Shown: in pieces, positions 1-11,140 of the stretch
Numbering within the stretch: the first letter of the stretch is position 1
Layout of the letters: each line of letters opens with the position of its first letter
From: Anthoceros angustus
Lineage: Eukaryota > Streptophyta > Anthocerotopsida > Anthocerotales > Anthocerotaceae
DNA length: 64,000 nt
NCBI GenBank assembly: GCA_010909165.1
Contig: VJWM01000025.1
Span: 1,178,001 to 1,242,000, forward strand
Direction: 5' to 3'
Notes under the pieces: generated by a model
What the model was told of the DNA's origin: nothing
Seen by the model: the letters and a program-made list of their open reading frames with translations, nothing else
The model's database searches: none
Position numbers and translations under genes: made by a program

Positions 1-1110
1 CTCTCCCTTCCCATGGCCACTCCCAAAATAAGACCTAAGCGTGTTACACCCACCTGTGATGCTAGGATACCGAGCAATGAAATAGCTAAGGTGACATGCC
101 TTGAATTGGCTTGCGCCATCGACCAACACGGTGTTCTCTGGTCGAGGAATCACGCATCTTTGCGTTGTGGTAGCGACTTTTGTTGTGGTCGGTAGGCGCG
201 CACAATCCCGTGTCGTTGTAGTAAGGAGTCCGTTCCCAAGAGAATGATAGCTCCGTTTGCCGCGTTTGAGGTCTCTCACCTTACTTTGTGTCCGCTCATC
301 TTTAACATACGCAATCGTCGTTTGCGCCTAACTACTCGCGTTCATAGAAACGAGGCCGGTGTGGCAAGCGTTTGAGACCCGTTTGCGTCCGTATCGTTCA
401 CGCCGCGTCACTCGTTTCTTTAGTCCGTTCCCTCATCACTCTCTCCTCGCTCATCAACCACGGAAAAGAGCATGAAGTGGCTACGGTCCGGACCTCCTCA
501 GTTGCTCGTAGGGCCTCTCGGCTCTGCCGCCCTCCGAGTTCCTCCAGGCTCTGCGTTCCGGTCCGCTCGGCGTTGGGCGGCTCTCGACGAACAAGGTCCC
601 GGTCGCTCTTCCACACACACCACCACGTTGGGTCCGTCACGGGACCTTGATCGATCTCTCCGGGTATCGTGCACCTTTCGATGACTCGGGACTCACGTTA
701 GCATGAAGACACACAAAGGCGCAAGCAGCATCAACACCAAGAGAAGATGATTTATTCAGAGTAGCCTCAGCCCTCTTATACTACACCCAAGTCGGCGTCT
801 TTATTACACCCCTATTCAGAGCTGGTGGCCAGCCCAGTAGGCCCTAATCGGCCGCCTACCATCCTATTCCTCCCTCCTATCTCCTTGGCGGTGGGCACAG
901 GAAGGTCCACAGGTTCCTCGGTATTGGTGGTCCAATCTCCCGTCACAGCGGCTCGGGCGCACCCAATCGGATGATCCGGCGGACCCCTTCCTCTTCCGAA
1001 TCACATCGAGGTTGGGCTCGGCGGTGCGGCGGCCGCCGTTACCATAACGTCTTCCCCTCGGCCCCGAGTGGGTCCCCTCCCGATAGAGACCACCATTGTC
1101 ACTCCCCAGC
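1..1110. other. Left flank of Gypsy-1; no gene recognised, possible LTR-like piece
   Basis: No open frame here resembles a known protein. Read on the minus strand, about 690-1110 has the look of an LTR promoter region: a TATAAGAG box at 773-780 followed about 20 bases later by AATAAA at 751-756. Because Gypsy-1 is bounded by a perfect target duplication, bases 1-1110 were contiguous with the sequence from 15113 before insertion, so this stretch could be leader or LTR sequence of the element Gypsy-1 landed in. That is inference; I found no second copy in the window to prove it. Confidence 0.3.
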
Positions 1111-1115
1111 GTAAG
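1111..1115. repeat. Target site duplication GTAAG, left
   Basis: GTAAG directly precedes the TG start of the left LTR and matches exactly the five bases after the right LTR at 15108-15112. Five bases is the usual target duplication length of Ty3-type integrases. Confidence 0.9.
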
Positions 1116-4100
1116 TGTGGAATGGGTTTTGCATCGAAGACGCAAAGAGGCCACATTTACCCTCTATGTCGTTATAGTCCTAGGATTCGATCCCAAGGGA
1201 ATGGTGTTGTGTCAAGGTGTGCTAAATCTATGGATTCTAGACCTACGTCGCTCGCTACCCCACCTTCTCCACTACCCCCAAACCCACCGTGGTAGACTCG
1301 GCCACCGCGGTGGCAGTTCGACGTGGCGGGCCCCACCACGCCTTCGCGAGTCTATTCGTCACGACTTCTCTAACACGGACCTAGGCTATCGGACACCTAT
1401 ATCGCCTCACCTGGAATTTGCGATCCTACCACACGCTTCCACTCCCCTCGCGTTTAGATTTTCCCTCACGCTCTCACAATCCCTCGGTAGCTCACAACTA
1501 CCTCAGGAACCTTTCCCAATGAACTCTCCCTCGTCTCACGGGCCACACAGACCCCTTCCTTGGCCACAGACCCCTCTCTCATGGAATGAACACACACAGT
1601 GGCGGTTGGAAAGAGGATCGGGAAAACCCGGTCGGTGCTTGGGCGATTCGCCTTCCGGATTCCGCTCGGCCGTCGCGGCATCCTACCTCTTTTCGGTGGC
1701 CACCTTCCGTTACCCAGGCGTGGAGCTTGGCCACTCCGCTCTCGACCATCCGAGATCTTCCGGCCTTCTTGTGACGAAGGCAGTGCGCGCGTTTGATCTT
1801 GACGACGTCTCCAATCAACCCCACTCGGCGGTTCGATACGGAAGTTCACACGAAATCGTCGCCTTGAGAGACACCCAAAGGGTCTCTTATACATCTGTGG
1901 TCCAACACGACTCACTTCTCTTTAGTGTCTAAAATTGTAGCTCCTACCACGGCCCTTACCAATCTAAGCAACTGCTCTACGGTGATGGAACTCCCTATCC
2001 TCTGCACGAAAAACCCGGTCCTAGGCTATCGCGACTCCCTAAAATCAGGCCGCCTCGCGATTCTGCCTCGCCCTCGGCCCATGGGGACCCCTCTCGCTCT
2101 TGGCCTCGCCTGAGCGATTTTCCCCACAACCTCCACCTCGCTCTCCTGAATTTCCCTCGCGCCTTCCCGCGGCCGTTGCGTGACCTCTATGTCCATTGTC
2201 CGCTCCTCCTCATTTGGACAACCATACGTGTGCTCCTCCCTCCATGCTCGCTGCGCCTCGCTCATCTCTTCCGGCACCACTTGCGGAGGATAGGCGCCCG
2301 CTCCTACTCGAAGGAACCAGCAGTAGCGCTGGCGGTCAAGATGTCTGGATGGTTTACGCCCCTCCTGTCCCAACAACCACATACACGTTTAGAGTGAGCA
2401 CGCTCACCATGCGGCGGCAGGACATGAGCATCCTCATCCGGGCCAGTAGCTGTCGCCCTTCGATCTGAGGTCCTTACCCTCTCCTCCGTGGACAATCACA
2501 GGCGGTGCTGTTGATTCTCCGGGGATCATCCCTCCATCTGCGACACTCCGTGGTGACTTCCCCACCTCGGTTCCCGTTCCACGACGGTGGTGGTTTAGCC
2601 ACCGTGGTGGTTCTTCCACGGTGGTTGTTTTGCTCCTGCGGTGGGCATGCTCGGCCTTTCTTGGTTTGGCCACCTCTCTCTTGACTCGGCCCTAGCCGTC
2701 TCTTTCCGCTTGTACCTCTCCTTCTTCTTGAATTTCTCCAAGGCGCCATCGCTTCCACTGCTCCGGACTCGCGAGACCTCATCTTGAAGCTCTTCAATTG
2801 TAGCATGCGCCCCTTGACTGATTTACTAAAGCTTCTGCGAGTGGACATGTGCCTCTTGCTCACATGCCTTGCATAAGGCCGCCGCACTCCGTCTGCGCTC
2901 CTCGGCCGCCTTCGCCTTCAGGCTCTCCAACTTCTCCTTGAGCAACTTCTCCTGCCTTGTCGGTAAGTGAGAGCCATGGGCTTGATCGAGGAGATCCGCG
3001 TCGTGTGCCATGGCAAGTCAAACCGCAAATCCCCAAATTGGGCTGTCCCTTGCCCATCCGCCTCCACAACAATTCTTGTCTGGCGGTGTCTCCTATCCCC
3101 ACCTCGTAGGACGGTTCGGTGAAATGTCGCCAAAATGTCCGGAGCTCCGTTGCGGTCTCGGCGAAGTTAACCCCTCCTCTCCTAGGGGTTGGTGCCTTGC
3201 CTCTTCCCGCTTCATTCTCCCTAGCGGCGTTCATCCCTGCACAGGAGGGAGCAACTTGCCATTTCCCTTTACTTTTCCTCCTTTACGTTCCTGCTGGTCT
3301 TGACTGGTGACCACAGGTGTGGCTGTGGGTTCCTCCTCTGGCTGCCCTCCCTTCTTCGCCGATCCCCGTTCGATTTGCCCTTCGCTTCTTACCCTTGGAA
3401 ACTTCCCCACCCTCTTAGAACCTTCCGAGCGCACTCCCAAGCTTCTGGAATCCTTGCCCGAATCCTCCTTCAATTCCTCCTCTTCTACCTTGAGTTCCCC
3501 TTCCATGCGAGGCGGACCGACTTCAACTCCGTTAAACACGGAATGCGCAAATACATGAATCGAAAAGGCGAAATCAAGGAGGGCCGAGGGAAGAAGAGAG
3601 TAATCGCCTTCTCCTCACGGCTCTTTGAAAATCATCCTCCCCAATCAATTTGTGTACCCTTGACCACCTCGTGAAGAAAAACCAAGAAGTGATCCGCCAT
3701 ATGATCCGGCTTAGGTTACGAAGCACAAAATCCATTTGGCCAATCCCACCGTGCGAGACACGAGTTGGCGAGTCACCCATTGTTCACTCTCACTTCCCAG
3801 GCTTCATGGCGCGGCCGCTGCGGCTTTCAAGGTCTTCTTTGGGGTCAATCACCAAGCTCCCATCCTCGATGCTTCGCCCATACATCGAAAGAGGCCAAAT
3901 CCAGTTGCGGCCTTTTCCTCGCGTCACCCTCTTGCGACTTGGTCCTTAATTGCGGCGCACTCTTGCACCAATGCGGTCATCGTAGCACCATTTCTTCTCC
4001 ATGAACTTGAGACCAGCTCACGGTGTCTCACTTTCCATGGTCCATGTTGGGCCGCTGCGTGAGTGGGATTTCGGCGCTCGGGCGCCATCTCCTTCTCTCG

Positions 4101-4743
4101 TTGTCTCCCAAAACAAAACCTCGACTACCCTGCGGATCACGGTCGGAAGAGAAAAAAAATCGAGCCGCCCTCGCGCCTTCCACGCCTCCTCGCGAACTTG
4201 CGGCTTTCTCCTCCGCGCCGCTCTGCCCACGTCGTGCGCCTTTTCCTGCCAGTGAGGCGGTGATTTGGCTGGCGTCGTAGCGCGCCCCTCTCTTCTGCGG
4301 CCTTTTCCTCCTCCGCGCCCCTCACGGAAAGTCGCGACCTCGCAGTCTTGGGTGTGCCCTTCTCCCGATTCGCTCGTGGGTAGTCCCGCTCCGCCACTAG
4401 GGTTGTAAATTCCCCACAGTGCATGCGTCCGTTTCTCGGCCACCGTGGTGGAACTAGCCACCACCCACTTGACTACACAACTGTGGCATATTGTGAGCAT
4501 CCCTAGCATATATAGACACCTTTTATTCTAAAATTCCCAATACCCAAGGACTCTATTTCTACCCCACCTCGGGGTCAAACCTAAGGTCGAAAAATTATTA
4601 TTATCTCCAAGGGCCAAGGACCATTCCGTATAAAAGACGACTCGGGGATTCTCAAAGCACTCTGCTATTCTAACACACCCAAAACAAAAAAATCGTTCAC
4701 CACGACACTTGAGGCGGGGTTAGTTCACATGTGGTCTTCCACA
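1116..4743 (-). repeat. Gypsy-1 3' LTR (3.6 kb)
   Basis: It begins TGTGGAATGG and ends CTTCCACA on the plus strand, giving the TG...CA ends of an LTR. It aligns along its whole length with 11141-15107, but with many 1-6 base indels. On the element's strand a TATATA box lies near 4507-4515 in the first 250 bases. A TATAAAAG lies at about 4630 on the opposite strand, so antisense transcription is possible. It contains the 14-base palindrome GCCACCGCGGTGGC at 1301-1314 and several CCACCGTGGTGG-like motifs. It is very long for an LTR. I see no convincing gene inside it. Confidence 0.92.
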
Positions 4744-4745
4744 TA

Positions 4746-4755
4746 CTCCCTTCTC
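4746..4755 (-). promoter_or_regulatory. Gypsy-1 polypurine tract
   Basis: On the minus strand GAGAAGGGAG lies two bases upstream of the TGTGGAAG start of the 3' LTR. This is the expected position and composition for the plus-strand DNA primer of an LTR retrotransposon. Confidence 0.8.
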
Positions 4756-4769
4756 ATTTGTTGGCGTCC

Positions 4770-5940
4770 TCGCCAACTTATTGGTAATATTTCTTGACCC
4801 GCCAACCGTTGGCGTTGGCAAGGGTGAGCCACTAAAATCTTGAGTTGAATTGATCCGTTGTCGAAAACTTCGAAAACTACGAAGGGCCCCATCCATCGAG
4901 ATGTAATTTACAGAAAGTGCATGTATCGGTTATCGTATAGTAAAGCGGATCCCGGGAACAACGTATTCTTGGCCTTCAATCTCTTGTCGTTACTCCTTCC
5001 TCCTGTCTTGGACATCCCGCATAACTTGGAGGGCTTGTTCTCTGTCCTCCGTGTGTCGTGAAACCCACCAACCTTTCCAAGCGACTTTCCTCCACGGCAT
5101 TCGACTTGGTTCCTGTATTCTCGGTGGAACTTGAATTCTATTGGCATGATGAATGCCGTAAGTAAGATAATACGGGTTTGCGTTGTCACCTTTTCCGGTC
5201 CGATCGCCCCAGTCTTGAATCATTTCATATCGATCATCGCATAGCGGTGAGTTTGGTTAGGATCTTGCACAACAAGCCATTTGCCTTTTATTGGCTTTTG
5301 GGTTATAAGGCGTGGACTTCACGCGCGTTGAAGTGGTTGGTCATGTTGGAATTACGATTGACGAAATGTGTTCCTCATCAGACCCGGCTCCGGTAGCGCC
5401 ATATCGGTGATGATTTGCTCGAGCAGAATCGCGCGCGCTGCGCGAATCTGTGCACTCTACCATCCGCGTCGATGTCTGGCCACGGGATGTATTGGTTTTG
5501 GCGAGCCTTGGTTTTTGGATAGGACCGACAAAATCGATTCCCCATTTCTCGAATGGTGCGGTGCAAGTATGGGGACAAGGGGCCATTGGGTTGTTCTTTG
5601 TTGGCTTGCCGACCCTTTGCAAGCGTCACGGCGCTTCACGAACTCCGGCATCCTTGTACATTGTAGGCCACCAATAGCGCCTCAAAATTTTCCGCATGTG
5701 ACATGCGGCATAATGACCTCCTCTTCTTCGTGTAAAGAGCTCGGGACTCGCTCCTTGATGCGTACCCATAACGCTCCCCCGTCCGGTGACTCGGTATAAA
5801 TTCATATTGTGCCGTGTGAATGGTGCGGAGTAGTGGACAACGCTTTGAATCATGTCTTGGATAGATGTGGAGGAATTTGGCCTGCCAAGATAATCGTATA
5901 TCTCGATATGTTGGTCTTGAAGCCACCCTCCCTTCTCAAT
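4770..5940 (-). pseudogene. Gypsy-1 integrase region
   Basis: Minus-strand frames carry, in order, a YWWPTMYKDA segment and a FVKR..DAC..VGKPTKNN segment (5457-5690) typical of the HHCC zinc-binding domain. The catalytic core start PFEKWGIDFVGPI follows at about 5500-5560, with the first catalytic Asp in GIDF. The end domain reads WMGPFVVFEVFDNGSIQL at about 4840-4890, matching the GPY/F module of Ty3 integrases. The frame ends just before the polypurine tract. Several frameshifts separate these pieces, so no single open frame remains. The function would be insertion of the element's cDNA. Confidence 0.82.
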
Positions 5941-5943
5941 CGA

Positions 5944-6690
5944 TGCTGGCTCCCTCCTTCCGAACTGGGCTTCACTGGTTGGTTTGCAACTCCTGCAGAA
6001 AACAGTGTCTCATCGGGAAAGTCGTCTTCCTGATTCCTTTCCACCTTTCCTGTTTTCAATCGAGATATGAAGTCGGCATTGATATGCTTCCTACCCTCTC
6101 TCGTTTCCACTGTGAAGGTAAACTCCTGAAGCAGCAAGATCCAGCGTGCTATGCGTCCCGAAAGGTCAGGTTTATTCACAAGGTGTTTCAAGGCAAAGTG
6201 GTCAACATGGAACACAAATTCATACGAGAGGAGGTAGTGTCGAATTTCGACCGAGTAAACCATTCCGGCTTGGCTCCCTCCTTCCAGGCTCGTTGGTTTG
6301 CAACTCCTATGACAGTGTCTCATCGGGAAAGTCGTCTTCACTGGTTTTCCACCTTTCCTGTTTTCAATCGAGATATGAAGTCGGCATTGATATGCTTCCT
6401 CTCTTCCTTTGTGAAGGTAAACTCACAGCGGCAAGATCCGGCGTGCTATCGTCCGAAAGGTCGGTTTATTCACAAGGTGTTTCAAGGCAAAGTGGTCAAC
6501 ATGGAACACAAATTCATACGAGGAGGTAGTGTCTCGAATTTCGACCGAGTAAACCATTCCCGATGCTTCGCGCTCCGTGGTGGTATACTTTCGTTCCGCG
6601 TCCGTTAGTTGTCTCCCAGCATAGTAGATCGGAAAATCCTTCTTCTTCTCATCCCGCTGGGGCACCCAATTGCAAATCTGAAACATCAAG
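5944..6690 (-). pseudogene. Gypsy-1 RNase H region, partly duplicated
   Basis: Minus-strand frames read KKDFPIYYAGRQLTDAE, then YTTTEREASGMVYSVE, then SYEFVFHVDHFALKHLVN. These are the RNase HI-type motifs of gypsy polyproteins (the catalytic Glu region in TTTERE, and the DH motif). The segment with HVDHFALKHL is present twice because about 324 bases are duplicated in tandem. After RNase H the frame runs through LLQEFTFTVETREGRKHINAD, the usual connection towards integrase. Frameshifts break the reading frame. Confidence 0.82.
5945..6560. repeat. Tandem duplication inside Gypsy-1 RNase H
   Basis: Two copies of a roughly 324-base unit, about 5945-6268 and 6269-6560. Each starts near TGGCTCCCTCCTTCC and contains CATCGGGAAAGTCGTCTTC and ACAAGGTGTTTCAAGGCAAAG. 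The junction shares the 11-base string TGGCTCCCTCC. The copies differ by several short indels. Confidence 0.85.
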
Positions 6691-7720
6691 CAGCGTGGAA
6701 CTTCTTACTCGATCCGGTCCTTTAGCGTGGGGCTGTAGCGATGTGCGTAAGTCACGAAATGCTTCCTCCCGTTCGTCGTCCACTCCCACTCCCGATCCTT
6801 CCTTAACAAGCTCGTTAGTGGCGGCCGCTTGGCGAAATTTGGAGCAAGCGTCTATAATATCCCGGGAACCGCGGAGTTCCTTTAGCGTTATTGGTGCTCT
6901 AAGGGTGGCGATGACCTTTACCTTGTCCGGATCTACTTCTATACCTCGGCTTGAAAATTCGATGCCCCAGCGAATTCCTCGACATGCAGTAGCACTTTTG
7001 GATGCGAGCATAATTGCGTTGCTCGGCGGCGCTCGAGGCACTTCCGAGGTGCGGCGGATGGTCCCAGCGGTCACAGTCGTCGGAAAACTTCCATAAAGTC
7101 GCGAAGGAAGTCCTTGAAAATTTTGTGATGGCTCGCATGAAGGACCCGGTGCTCCGTCAACCCAAATGCGCTGCGCTTGTAAGCATATGTCCCCCAGTCG
7201 GTTGTAAAAGCGGTCAGAGGCCAATCGCTCTCCCTAAGGTGCAGCTGATTATACCCAGTACCGTCTAGGAATGAATCGCCATTACACTGCGACGGATCCG
7301 AGGATATTATCGATGAAGGGTAACGGAAAGTGATCCTTCTTGGTGACCTTATTCAACCTTCTCCAGTCCTGACAAACTCGGATTTTGCTGGCCTCTTAGG
7401 TACTACCACTATTGGAGCCACCCATTCGGTATTGACTATAGGATAGATCACGTCGCCTTGAGGTACATCTCCAAGCGATCCTTTACCTTGAGGAGTACTT
7501 GGTTAACTTGTCTTGTGGAATCCTTCTGGATTGCTCCACGGTTCCGAGTCAATCCTATGCTCGCCCCATTCTTTGGGGATCCCTTCATGTTACCTCGGCG
7601 AAAACATCGATAAATTACGCAGCGTTGCTTCATTCCTTCCTCAACGCCGCATCCATTGTTACGGAGAATTTGAGCACCACGGAAGAACCTCAACGTCCTT
7701 GACTTCATCGGACTGTACCA
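6690..7720 (-). pseudogene. Gypsy-1 reverse transcriptase region
   Basis: Minus-strand frames hold RT pieces: a WPLTAFTT-like segment near 7200-7270, a FMEVF-DD core near 7060-7110, and the connection GIEVDPDKVKVI then LKELRG at 6850-6960. This connection is the standard link between RT and RNase H in Ty3 elements. The stretch WDDEREEAFRDLR-like near 6740-6790 is the start of the RNase H domain. The catalytic YxDD appears only as a frame-damaged FSDD-like string. The region is clearly RT by order and motifs but is not functional as written. Confidence 0.78.
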
Positions 7721-8045
7721 CTCGCTCTCGTGCGGTGCTAACCCGAATCCTTCTTACGGCTCCGTTCCTCTTCTCTCATGCCCCATTCCCTAAACAAATC
7801 CTCCGGCGTGAAGCGTGGCGCCTCCTCCGCCTTCTCCACTGCTGTTGAATCCACCGGACCCCTTCCGGAAGAACCTCAACGTCCTTGACTTCATCCACCA
7901 CTCGCGCTCTCAGTGCGGTGCTAACCCGAATCCTTCTTACGGCTCCGCGGTTCCTCTTCTCTCATGCCCCATTCCCTAAACAAATCCTCCGGCGTGAAGC
8001 TGCGTGGCGCCTCCTCGCTTCTCCACTGCTGTTGAATCCCCGGAC
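7681..8045. repeat. Tandem duplication upstream of Gypsy-1 RT
   Basis: A 188-base unit occurs twice, at 7681-7868 and 7869-8045. It starts GGAAGAACCTCAACGTCC and includes CCTTCTTACGGCTCC and ACAAATCCTCCGGCGTG. The second copy has extra bases such as CTG in GAAGCTGCGTGG that the first lacks, so the copies have diverged by indels. Confidence 0.85.
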
Positions 8046-8085
8046 CCCTGGAGCATTCGGCGGTTACCCGTAACGACCCTCGGGG

Positions 8086-8600
8086 TTAATTGTATATGGA
8101 TATCTCTGCGGTAGTCCGCTCCTCATCGAGACCATGAGATGTGTGCGAACGGGAACCTGTCTTCCTCTTCCATTTCCCCTGACGTATCCTCTGCTGAGGT
8201 GTACCCCTCTGTTTCGGTTGGAGTTTCACCTGCATACATATCCTTACTCCATGATAGGCAAATCCTACCTTCCTTAGTCTTGGGATCCCATTCCAACGGT
8301 TTAAAGCCAACTTCCTTTCTTCCCCACTTGAGCGTGCATTGCGATGCGTACATCCACGTTCGACCAATTAGGACGTCGTATCCCAGCGACTTCTGTTGGA
8401 TAACTACATAATCCATCAGATAGGGGATGGTTCCAATGGTCGTTAGCACCCTGTCTTCCCCAAGCACCATTACGGACATGTCGTAGCCTCAAAACCTTGG
8501 TAGTATGTTCAATATCCAAGCCCAATTTCCTAGCCGTGTCTTGTCATAATATTTACACACCCGTGTCGAGAGGCACTCCTTTGATGACACATCCGAAATT
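8086..8600 (-). pseudogene. Gypsy-1 aspartic protease region
   Basis: On the minus strand GVPLDTGV is readable, with the DTG codons at 8559-8567. A stop follows almost at once. Downstream in another frame (8123-8479) an open stretch reads SLGYDVLIGRTWM and CTLKWGRKEVGF, the usual second half of a retropepsin-like domain (YDVLLG motif). The role would be cleavage of the Gag-Pol polyprotein. The frame break between the DTG motif and the second half makes it a pseudogene here. Confidence 0.78.
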
Positions 8601-11120
8601 TCCACAGGTTGGTGGGCCTTGATCCACCATGGATACCAAGTTCACCTGAAATTTGGTATAGGAACATTGCGCCTCTTTTGGGTTGCGCCTCTTTTAACGC
8701 CCTCGATCATTGCCTATACGCGGATTGTCTCGGAGGAGTTGTCCGAATGTGATCATGAAATGTTGGTCCATGATGGCCTCGGCGAGATTGAAAGAAGCGG
8801 TGGCCTTACGCCATCCGAGTTTGGTTGGTGTGGGTTCCTTCGTCATGACTTGAGTGCGGTGGCCCTTCCGGTGGGGTGGTGGACTCCCACAGGGTGGTGG
8901 AAATCGACACCCCGCCTTTTCCCCGTAGCCTCCTTGCCAATTCTTCTTGTATCATATCCATGACTTCGCCCGTCGTCCGGTGGAAACCCTAACTCGGTTC
9001 GGTAACTTTCTGAAATCGGTGGGTTCCACCCCTTGACCTTGTCGTGACCTTCATTCACCTTTCCGGGAACACTCAAGTCTCCATCACTCTTTTGCACATA
9101 TGGTCCATCCGCCAAGTCACTGCAGGACTTGTTTTTTTCGTCTTTGTAGCGTTCCCGCGGTGTTGGTATTTCCGCCCCAGTGGTGGCGACACTCTCTCCC
9201 TCATCGATCCGTGGTCGTATCCGCCTCCTTTCTTCTTTTTTCCCCGTCGCCTCTCTTTTGCTTTTGTGCTCCTTGTTCTAACGACCATGGCGGAGGCTTC
9301 CCCATAATAATCGCTTCCTCTGCGTCTAATCCTCCAAGCTCCTCGGGGTTCCAATCTCGGCATCCTCCCATACCGCCATAAGTGCGTCCTCAACATGCAT
9401 GGCGGACAGGACTTGGGTTTGGCGAACTCCGTTACGGGTGGGCTGTGATCCTCACCGTCTTCTGGGGCTTTGGCGAGCACACTTCACGCCAAATGCCCTG
9501 CGCTACAATCTTGACATAGTTTATCAAAATCTCCATTGCCTTGGAGTTGGATAAGGCATGCGCATAGTGTCAAGGTTGCGACAATTATAGCACAAGGCGG
9601 TGCCCATTGGATTGTTACCCTGATTCTGACGCCTACCCGTGGAATTACGTAGGTTGGCGGGTACATGGTCTTTGGGTACACTTGGGTTGGTGAACCTCCG
9701 GATCGGTATGTATCTTCCACGGACCCTCTTCCTCCTCTTCCTCATATCCCGGTGTACCCTTGTCGTCGGACAATTAGCTTTGGAGTGTCCCTGCGCCCAC
9801 ACGTTGAGCAGAAGAGGTTGGCTCGTGGGTTCGTGACCTCTCCGCCTCTCATGTTCCTTGACCGCATTAAGATGGAATTTCTCGAATTTTGCCATCATCT
9901 CCTCCATCTTGTTTCCCTGTTGTTCTACTTTCTTGGCTACCTCAGCCTCCCTCCTCGCTTGTTCCGCGTCCTTCTTTGCGTACATCGCCTCCTGTTTTGC
10001 CCTTGCCAGCTCCTTGTTGTCCCGTGCACGACCCTTCATTTTCTTTTTCCATTTGGCGCGCTCCTCATCGATGGCCTTCCTCCGACATCACTCGTTTCCT
10101 CCTCAGGAACTTTACGTGGAATCTTCGTGGAGCTTTCTTCACGATGAACTTCCTTAGGAGGATGAGGATCCTTCTTTTTCCAGTCGGCTTCTTCTTCTCC
10201 TTCTTAGCCTTCCTCCTCCCTTGCGGGTTGGATTCCTCATAGTTTAGCGCCGCCTTGATAGCCTTGCCCAAATTCTTCTCCGCTTGTAACCTTCGTGTCT
10301 CCCCATCTTAGAACCCGGGCCTTTAGCGAACCACCGTATTGCAACTCGAGTGAGGGCCACTTGATCGCGTGGTGAAACCTCTCCACATACGCTGCAAGGT
10401 TTCCTTCTTTCCTCTGCGGTTTTCAAGCTTGGACAACACGTATCCCTCTCGTCAAGCCCCAGACCTTTCACAGGCGGTTTTAATTCTTCATAGGTTCTTT
10501 GGAGGTGTGGTGACTTGAGGTATTCGCCTATACCACTTTTGGACCCCGAAGAACTCCATAGAACAATGAATCTGTGCATCTCCGCTTCTGGTTTGCAAAT
10601 GTCGGTGCTCAAAGCGCTCAACAAATTCATCGGGGTCTTCATACCCTTCCCTCTCCATACACGGATAAGGTTGCTTGGTGGTGACCACCACCGTGTGGTG
10701 GTGGTCATGACTATCGTTCTTGATTCGTGGTTGGTCCAACAACGGTTCTGCGAGTCGATTGATCTCCAATCGCACACTTTTGGAAGAGGTCGGTGGATGG
10801 AATTGGTCCGAGGTTCCTTGGTGGTGGTACCTCGTCCAAGTCCGAGGTTGGGGATCTTGCTCCAACAAGATCGGACCCCGTCCCACAGTTGCTTCCTTAC
10901 CTCCTTCTCCTTCCAGCAGGTGCGTCTTCGTGGACCCTCCTCAACTCGCGGTTTGCAACCCTTTTAACCTTTCCGATTGCTTGGCGTTGTCGCTTCTCGT
11001 GTGGCCTTCCGTCCGACTTGACTCGAACCCTCGACTCAACCGTGGCATCCATCTACCTAACTAGATACACTCCAAAACTAGACACCTAAGCTATGGTTAG
11101 TCCCCTATAACCTTGAGTTT
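8600..11120 (-). pseudogene. Gypsy-1 gag region
   Basis: Minus-strand frames between the primer site and the protease contain gag-like sequence. MEREGYEDPDEFVERFEH at about 10590-10680 resembles the capsid domain of plant gypsy gag. A long charged stretch rich in Lys, Glu and Ala (about 9880-10040) looks coiled-coil. CYNCRN at about 9570-9600 is the start of a CCHC zinc knuckle whose remainder is out of frame. Bases 8600-9480 link gag to protease and show no other domain. Gag would form the virus-like particle. Frame breaks are frequent. Confidence 0.7.
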
Positions 11121-11137
11121 CATTCCCGGCAGCGCCA
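11121..11137 (-). promoter_or_regulatory. Gypsy-1 tRNA primer binding site
   Basis: The minus strand reads TGGCGCTGCCGGGAATG three bases after the 5' LTR ends. It begins with TGG, complementary to the CCA tail of a tRNA, and resembles the tRNA-Asp-type site of many plant gypsy elements with a few bases missing. The tRNA identity is inferred. The position confirms that the element reads on the minus strand. Confidence 0.85.
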
Positions 11138-11140
11138 AAA

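Noticed and set aside
1096-1932. 278-codon open frame within the left LTR
   Set aside because: It lies across the LTR boundary, its partner LTR breaks the frame, and the composition is Ser/Pro/Arg-rich as expected from GC-rich non-coding DNA.
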